DNA from: Macrostomum hystrix
Taxonomy: Eukaryota; Platyhelminthes; Macrostomidae
Length of the DNA: 64,000 nt
Reading direction: 5' to 3'
Assembly: GCA_950097015.1 (NCBI GenBank)
Contig: CATNEN010000024.1
Location: forward strand, 6,958,001-7,022,000
Both the position numbers and the translations under genes were made by a program. Below, one piece after another: positions 57,413-64,000 of this stretch. A model generated the notes under the pieces. It was given only the letters and a program-made list of their open reading frames with translations, made no database searches and had not been told where the DNA came from. The first letter of the stretch is position 1. Every line of letters starts with the position of its first letter.

Positions 57413-58483
57413 CTTAATGCATATTATCAGCTGTACAGTTGCTGCTGTTGCTCGAGTAGAGCTCACTATCAGGAAAAATATTTGCTTCACAAGTGAAATA
57501 TTCTTCAATCGCAATTAAAACGATAATTAGACAGCAAGTCGTTTTACTGTAAAATGTTTTTGATTAACTAAATAATCTTTTGATCTTCGTTGAGGCACAA
57601 CTCAATTTTTTAGATCAAATCGCCTCTTTAAGGACTAACTTAACACTACTTTGTGCTAATTGTGACCTTGCTCTTCGATCACTTGTAGACAACGAAAACA
57701 TCGGCGAGGAATTAAGCTTAGTTATCGAGAAAAACATTTTTCTTCAGATTTTTGTCCAATTCTCCTACCGTTTGCTTCTTTGAAGTTGTATGATGAACAT
57801 TTTTCGAGGATCCTAGAAGCAGTTATTAAAGTAAAAAATTACAGGCAGAAATGTAAATTATAAAATGTTTTTATCTCTTGATAATGGGATAAGAACTAGT
57901 TGGCAAGGCAAGCACCGTGCCTGGGTTACTTTCCCGACTTCTACTTTTACTTTTCTCATTCGGTCCACTGTACATGCACTAACAATCAGGGAGCAATTAC
58001 ATATCCCGATTATGTCCAAAACTAATTCGTAAACAAAATTCGTGAGATAAACGAAAAAGAAAAAAGTCAATTTTAGGCACGGAGTGTAATTTTTAGAATT
58101 TACTATTATATCGTGTTATTTAATAATAAAGTGTAATAATTTTATGAGTACATGTTATTAAAATACACAGCCAAGCAGCCATGCCTACAGCCTAACGTTG
58201 CCCTCAAAAGTTGTTTAGCGTACCCTTTTTACAGTATAATCAAATGTTTTTTCTAAAAATATATATGTTTTTATGCTAACGAAAAGCGTTGTCTCAGCCT
58301 AAGTTTTTTATATAAGGGTTGTGTTTTGTTATGAATGAACTCGCTTCAATAGAAACTCACTCTTTTGGTTTTTAATTCTTGATTATTTTTATCGAGTTTT
58401 CTTTAGATGTGAGAAGTTGAAGACGGACTGAAAACGATCTATAATAACTTTATATAATATTTGAACATATAAAGCTGAAGAAA

Positions 58484-61400
58484 ATGTCACTGACAAGTCA
58501 TCAAATTGCTTCAATTACCCAGTCATCAATTAAAGGCCCAGCAACATTCAAGTCTTCACAAAGTTGTCATGCAAGAAAACGTGATCCTCAATCAAAGAAT
58601 CAAGCGGAAAATCTTTCACCGTACAAAGTACATGATGCAGTCCATTCGATACTAGAAAAATCTGGCGGTGATTTAGAAAAGGTTGGATATTGCTTTCAGT
58701 GTTATTATTATTCTTTGTTTATTTTCATTTAGATGTGTCCCAATATATCGTCGGCGCGGATTTGCTGTTGTGTGGCTTGTGGATGCTTTTTTATAGTTAT
58801 ACTCGTAGTTTACTAATTTATATAGTTTTTAAAGTTAATAGTTTGCAATTTAGCTGTCGGGGCTTAATATTTCACAAACTAAAATCGATATAAAGTTAAG
58901 TTATTTTACAATGATGTACAGACTCTGTCTCATCATACGAATGGGGTCAAAGTTTATTTTAATTAAATTTCGGCAAGCTAATAGTTTTCCCTATTTTGCA
59001 TCATCTGAGTAATATTTGTTCATTTTAATATATACGGTAACTGAAGCTTTGTACTTGATTTTAATCGTCGCAATTAAATTTAGAATAAGACTTTTTTCGC
59101 AAAAATACACAATACATTATAAACACTATGTTTTGCTATCACCAAAAATAATATCTTATGTATGCATATATACATATTGGTTCTGTATTGCATATGTTTT
59201 TATCTACCTTATACAATTATACTATATATACAACATATGTAATCAAAAGTCAAAACTTATTTATTTATATAAATATAATAAAACGTTTTATACAATTCAG
59301 TATATATATATATATGTAAATGTCATACTTACATAATATTGTAGGTATTGCATTAGTTATTATTTAAGTGTTTCTAAAATGTACCCTTATTCAACGGAAA
59401 ATCCGTGTGGTCTTTTAAAGGTAATTGATTGAAAAATAGTTTCACTACATTTCCCGGATTACGAGCCCGTCAGCAAAGGATTCAAATTTATAATAATAAA
59501 TAGCCAAAACCCGGAATTATCAATAACCTGTACAAAATTACTCATCAAAAAGCAACAATGATCTCATTGCTAACCCAAAAAGGCTTCCCAGCTGCTGGAC
59601 GAGCGCCTCAAAGCCGCCAACCGAATGATTCGCGAGCTCTCCGAGTCCGGCGACTCGCTCAGTCACGAAGAATTTCGTCAGCGAATGCGCCTGCTCAAGT
59701 CGCAACATCGCAACACCGTGGAAATGACTGAGGACCTGCGCACCGCGGCTGCTGCAGCCGCTGGCAGCAACGGTCGCTCCGTTGCCTTTCAGGAAGCCAG
59801 GAAACCGCCGCTGCCACCGTCAGCTGCTCATGGCCTGCCTGGCAGGCGTGTTGGCGGTCAGCCATCGGGCGATGTCGAATCGGATCAGGTTGGTTCAATA
59901 ATTTCTGACCCCAATGAATGTCACTGACTCGGAATCTTAGAAGTACAAGAATAAATTCTGCAGGCTACGGTGGAGACACGTTACGCTGATCAGCAGATGC
60001 AGCAGCAGCAGCAGGACCAGCTGCGCAGTCGTGTGAAAGCGCTCTGGTCTGACTTTGACGTGCACAGCTCCCGTCAGCGACCTCGCCGTTCCGCCTCTCT
60101 GGACCGCCACATCGGAATCGGGCGCCCTGGCTCCGCGGCTTCAGCGCCTGGCGAACGACGCCGCCAACCTGTCGCTCGACGCCGCGGTGGCAGTCAGAGC
60201 GGCGGCGACGGAGAAGAAGGCGAGATTGGTTATCTCGACGATGGCGACTACTTCGACTATGATGACGATGGCCTCTCGTCGTCAACGTCCTGGCGTCATC
60301 GCGTCACTGTGCCGCGACCGTTTAGCATGACCTTGCGCGAAGAGGCTGCCGCGGCAGCCGGCAGTGCGGACGGCCGGCAGCAGCTGTCGGGGCTGCGTAA
60401 GTCGCGCTCGATGCGCATCCTGGCAGCTGATGTGCAGCGTCAGCGCGAAGCGGTGGAGGCGGAGTGCCGCATTCGGCCACGGGCCGCCCCAGTTCCGGCG
60501 CATGTTTATCAGCCGCTGCTGCGCGAGCTCGAGCAGCAGCGAGAGGCTCGTCGTCGCGAGGTGCGCCAGCATAGCGCCGAAATCCTGCGCGCCACGGAGC
60601 GGCCGTTCTGCTTTACAAAACGCGAGGCGGAGCGCAAACGGCAGGGCCGCGACCGGCCGACCGAGGCCGACAAGAAGCGCGGCTATCACCGGAGCGGCGC
60701 CGGCGATCGGGAGGCCACGGTGATTCGCGCCAAGCCAGCGCCGGCCAGCTGCTCCGCCGAGCGAGCCAGGCAGCTCCGCCTGGAGGCCGAGCAGCGGCGC
60801 GAGAGGGCGCGCGCCAGATCCGAGGCCAACCTGCGCCGCTCTGCAATGCCCGGCGACATGGCCGAACGTCAGCGCATCATGGACGCCAAGCGCAGTGCCC
60901 GCCTGGCCGCCAGCGCGTCCACCGCGGCCGGCGGTAAGCAGGTTGTCGGACGCGACGCGCCTGACTTCGACCGTCTGCACCGGCAGTTCCAGCTGGGCAT
61001 GCTGGAGCGCCAGGCTGAGGTTCGAGTGACCAGGCCGGAGCCGTTTCGGCTGCTCACTGAGCAGAGGGCGAAGGTGGCTCAGGTGAGTTTGAGTCCGATT
61101 CTCAGCTTCTGTGCGAATTCAGATGTGCCAGAAAAATGTGGGGTGTCTGTAGATCCTTTTCTTTTGAGACTTTCGATTTTAACATCAGAAATATCACGGG
61201 AATAATAACAATGATAATTGCAGGAGGGCACATCATTTGGGGACACTAGACCCACAGCCAGCGAGGAGGCAATTATGTCCATTCCGCTGACTCCTGAGCA
61301 CATACTGTACGCAGGCACACGCTCACACAGGTGTGTACATCTGCCCTGACTTTCTCATAGTCAGGCAGTGTACACTTCACTGTGCCTTGGAGGTTGGCCC

Positions 61401-63412
61401 TCAAGGGCATAAATTGCACGACAAGCCTCCAAGCCTTCTCTCCGCGGCTGCGCCCCAAATGAATGTGGCCTCGACGCGAAGTCCAGCTCAGGGACCTTGG
61501 TGCGAGAGGCAAACGCGTTAACCGCTCTACACTCACCCTCTTTTGATGTTTAACAGTATAAACGGCTATTTAAACCCCAGTTCATCGTAAGAAACTCAGT
61601 TCGGGTTGGATCGTGAAGTTGGCAGTGGGTATTTGAAAAACCTCTGTGGTCTCTTCCCAGGTGGAAAATAGCGTGGCATTCCTACTGTTAAGGATTTCGG
61701 ATCCTGTCTGTAGGTCTGTAGATAAGTTGGATTGTCTGCACTCTTGCAGGTGCACACTGAAAAGTGTCTCGCTAGCGACCAAGATCCAAAGGCCAATAGG
61801 ACATTGTACGACTTCTCACTGCGCTATCCGACTGACCCGGCGGATGAGACGGAGGCTGCGGATGCGGCGGCAGCTGCCGCGGCTGAGAGAGAGCGGCGAC
61901 GCAGGGTAGAGCAGAAACGGTGAGACTACAGTACGATTCAACATGAGTACTTACGGAGAATGTATGCCACAATCCTACTGTCAGTTGTATACAAGTACAT
62001 TACATTATCCTACTGCCAGTAGTGCAGAACTTACTATCCTACTGTCAGTAGTGCAGAACTTACTATTCTACTGTCAGTAGTGCAGAACTTACTATCCTAC
62101 TGTCAGTAGTGCAGAACTTACTATTCTACTGTCAGTAGTGCAGAACTTACTATTCTACTGTCAGTAGTGCAGAACTTACTGTCCTACTGTCAGTAGTGCA
62201 GAACTTACTATTCTACTTTGAGTAGTGCAGAACTTACTATTCTACTGTCAGTAGTGCAGAACTTACTATTCTACTTTGAGTAGTGCAGAGGCAACTGTCC
62301 TACTTTGAGTAAATTGCAGTTTCTTTATCATGGCAAACCATTGCAGCACCAGTCCAGAGGACGAGTACAATGAGAAGCTACGCGAGCTAGACCGCAAGAT
62401 GAAGGAGAGAGATCAGCTGATTGCTGAGCAGGCAGGGGTGAGTAAAAAGTAACTTGTACGAGTATATTGACTTTAAGCCTTTTGTAGTAAAAGAGATATC
62501 CCTTTTCTAAAAGAAAGAAAATACATTAGTACATTCTGTAAAAGAAAGGAAACAACTTATTTAGTTAAAACAAAATTCCTTAGGAGAACGGAAATCCCTT
62601 ATTTAGGAGAACGGAAATCCCTTATTTAGGAGAACGGAAATCCCTTATTTAGGAGAATGGAAATCCCTTATTTAGGAGAATGGAAATCCCTTATTTAGGA
62701 GAATGGAAATCCCTTATTCATGAGAACAGAAATCCCTTATTTAGGAGAATGGAAATCCCTTATTTAGGAGAATGGAAATCCCTTATTTAGGAGAATGGAA
62801 ATCCCTTATTTAGGAGAATGGAAATCCCTTATTTATGAGAACAGAAATCCCTTATTTAGGAGAATGGAAATCCCTTATTTAGGAGAATGGGAATCCCTTA
62901 TTTAGGAGAATGGAAATCCCTTATTTAGGAGAATGGAAATCCCTTATTTAGGAGAATGGAAATCCCTTATTTAGGAGAATGGAAATCCCTTATTTAGGAG
63001 AATGGAAATCCCTTATTTAGGAGAATGGAAATCCCTTATTTAGGAGAATGGAAATCCCTTATTTATGAGAACGGAAATCCCTTATTTAGGAGTAAGGAAA
63101 TCTCTTTTTTAGTAGAACGGAAATCCTTCATCCAGTAGAAATTAAATCCCTTACTTAGGAGAAAGGAAATCCGTTTTCTAAGAAAAACACAAATCGCCTC
63201 TTTAAGTAGAACTCAATGCGCAAATCCTGTTTCGCCTGCGCAGCTGATCGCCCAGCAGAACGCATGCGCCCGCTACCGGCAGAGTCTGCTGCAGGCAGGT
63301 GTCGACCCGGCTCGAGTCGCGGCTCTGGTTGGAGCTTATCGGGAGCGCGAACTCGCGACCTTCGGCGGTGACGACGCTGGCAGCGACTATTTTAACGATG
63401 GCTTCTCCTCGA
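58484..63412 (+). CDS. FAM161A: FAM161 centriole/ciliary-base protein (3' end outside window)
   Basis: Exons: 58484-58681, 59592-59888 (start could be 59583), 59964-61082, 61750-61919, 62347-62437 and 63244-63412. Phases 0, 0, 0, 2, 0 agree, and the last exon shown ends in phase 1, so the gene runs past the window. FAM161 proteins sit in the centriole inner scaffold and the photoreceptor connecting cilium and bind microtubules. Evidence is the FAM161 domain in the third exon: VTVPRPFSMTLREEA, then RPRAAPVPAHVYQPLLRELE, REVRQHSAEILRATERPFCF and VIRAKPAPAS. Further on it has RPEPFRLLTEQRAKV joined to VHTEKCLASDQDP. It is rich in Arg, Glu and Ala with long helices, plus a Gln tract (about 176-185) and an acidic DYDDDG patch. 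Whether it corresponds to vertebrate A or B cannot be told. Introns 3-6 carry a SINE and three minisatellites. Confidence 0.92.
61216..61541 (-). repeat. SINE family A in FAM161 intron 3
   Basis: Near full length and antisense to the gene. The left end reads ggacactagacccacagcca and the right end ggttaacgcgtttgcctctc when reversed. It preserves the gcccttgag(g)gccaacctcc block. Confidence 0.9.
61975..62312. repeat. Minisatellite, 29-bp unit, about 11 copies, in FAM161 intron 4
   Basis: The unit starts tactgtcagtagtgcagaac and ends ttactatcc. Each contains two CAG acceptor-like sites in gene sense. Confidence 0.97.
62578..63180. repeat. Minisatellite, 23-bp unit, about 26 copies, in FAM161 intron 5
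   Basis: The unit starts aggagaatggaaatccctta and ends ttt. Each carries CCTTATTTAG|G, acceptor-like in gene sense. Confidence 0.98.
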
Positions 63413-63581
63413 GTGAGTGCAATATTTAGCTATAAATGTCTAAAGCATTCTTGACAGATGCAAAGTACACTACTGTTGTGAGTAGAGTAACAATCTTTTA
63501 CGCTAAAATTAAATTACTGAACATAGAGTAGAGAAAACGTAGATAGCTAAGTCGACTGCATTTCTGATTGATTGCGGTCTG

Positions 63582-64000
63582 CTACGATTCCCACTGCCGA
63601 TTCTGCTACGAATCCAATTGTTATCCTGCTACGATTCCAATTGTTATTCTGCTGCGATTCCAATTGGTATTCTGCTGCGATTCCAATTGGTATTCTGCTA
63701 CGATTCCAATTGTTATTCTGCTACGATTCCAATTGTTATTCTGCTACGATTCCAATTGTTATTCTGCTACGATTCCAATTGTTATTCTGCTGCGATTCCA
63801 ATTGGTATTCTGCTGCGATTCCAATTGGTATTCTGCTACGATTCCAATTGTTATTCTGCTACGATTCCAATTGTTATTCTGCTACGATTCCAATTGTTAT
63901 TCTGCTACGATTCCAATTGTTATTCTGCTACGATTCCAATTGTTATTCTGCTACGATTCCAATTGTTATTCTGCTACGATTCCAATTGTTATTCTGCTAC
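63582..64000. repeat. Minisatellite, 23-bp unit, at least 18 copies, in FAM161 intron 6
   Basis: The unit starts attctgctacgattccaatt and ends gtt. It continues past the window edge. Confidence 0.98.

Noticed and set aside
59965-60980. Minus-strand frames opposite the large FAM161 exon
   Set aside because: They are shadows of a GC-rich exon; only the plus frame shows the FAM161 domain.

Overview
The window is nuclear DNA of a bilaterian animal. Genes are split by introns with GT/AG borders, there are tRNA-derived SINEs, DNA-transposon relics and many micro- and minisatellites, and there are no operator or Shine-Dalgarno type signals. Exons are GC-rich, while introns and spacers are AT-rich. 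One gene (ELAC1) has no start codon of its own and could take its AUG from a trans-spliced leader. That habit is known from flatworms, so a free-living flatworm of the Macrostomum type is my best guess, held with low confidence.

Layout. 1-2119 (-): three exons of a ZNFX1-like helicase, truncated by the window edge. 2120-6827: spacer with a 250-bp MITE. 6828-9440 (-): casein kinase II alpha, complete, five exons. 9441-12150: AT-rich spacer with a perfect 32-bp foldback. 12151-14294 (+): CCDC113/CFAP263. 14295-15343: minisatellite. 15344-16666 (-): EXOSC3 (Rrp40). 17512-19207 (-): ELAC1-type tRNase Z. 19861-22255 (-): DCAF13/Sof1. 22256-27171: spacer with Merlin transposon relics. 27172-27744 (+): small protein with two SEY motifs and an upstream X-box-like site. 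29833-33942 (+): Arg-Ser/Lys-rich protein of unknown family, with a dead Tc1/IS630-type transposase in its last intron. 35009-55687 (-): an 18-exon NACHT-WD40 (NWD-type) gene of about 1870 codons ending in a CaaX box. 57367-57412 (-): a possible lone first exon. 58484-63412 (+): FAM161, running off the right edge.

I joined the exons by hand. In the complete gene models every intron keeps the reading phase, and the products have family-typical lengths (CK2 alpha 348 aa, CCDC113 375, EXOSC3 281, DCAF13 446). Themes are RNA processing (EXOSC3, ELAC1, DCAF13, ZNFX1) and cilia/centrioles (CCDC113, FAM161, perhaps the SEY protein).

The repeat landscape is the most unusual part. Most introns longer than about 400 bp carry a private minisatellite with 17-63 bp units, and several units contain splice-site-like sequence. 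One 1.4-kb intron is an array from donor to acceptor, and another array is a tandem copy of a real 5' splice site. Three SINE families occur, one nested in another with a 13-bp target duplication. One SINE has had its tRNA-like head expanded into about 24 tandem copies.
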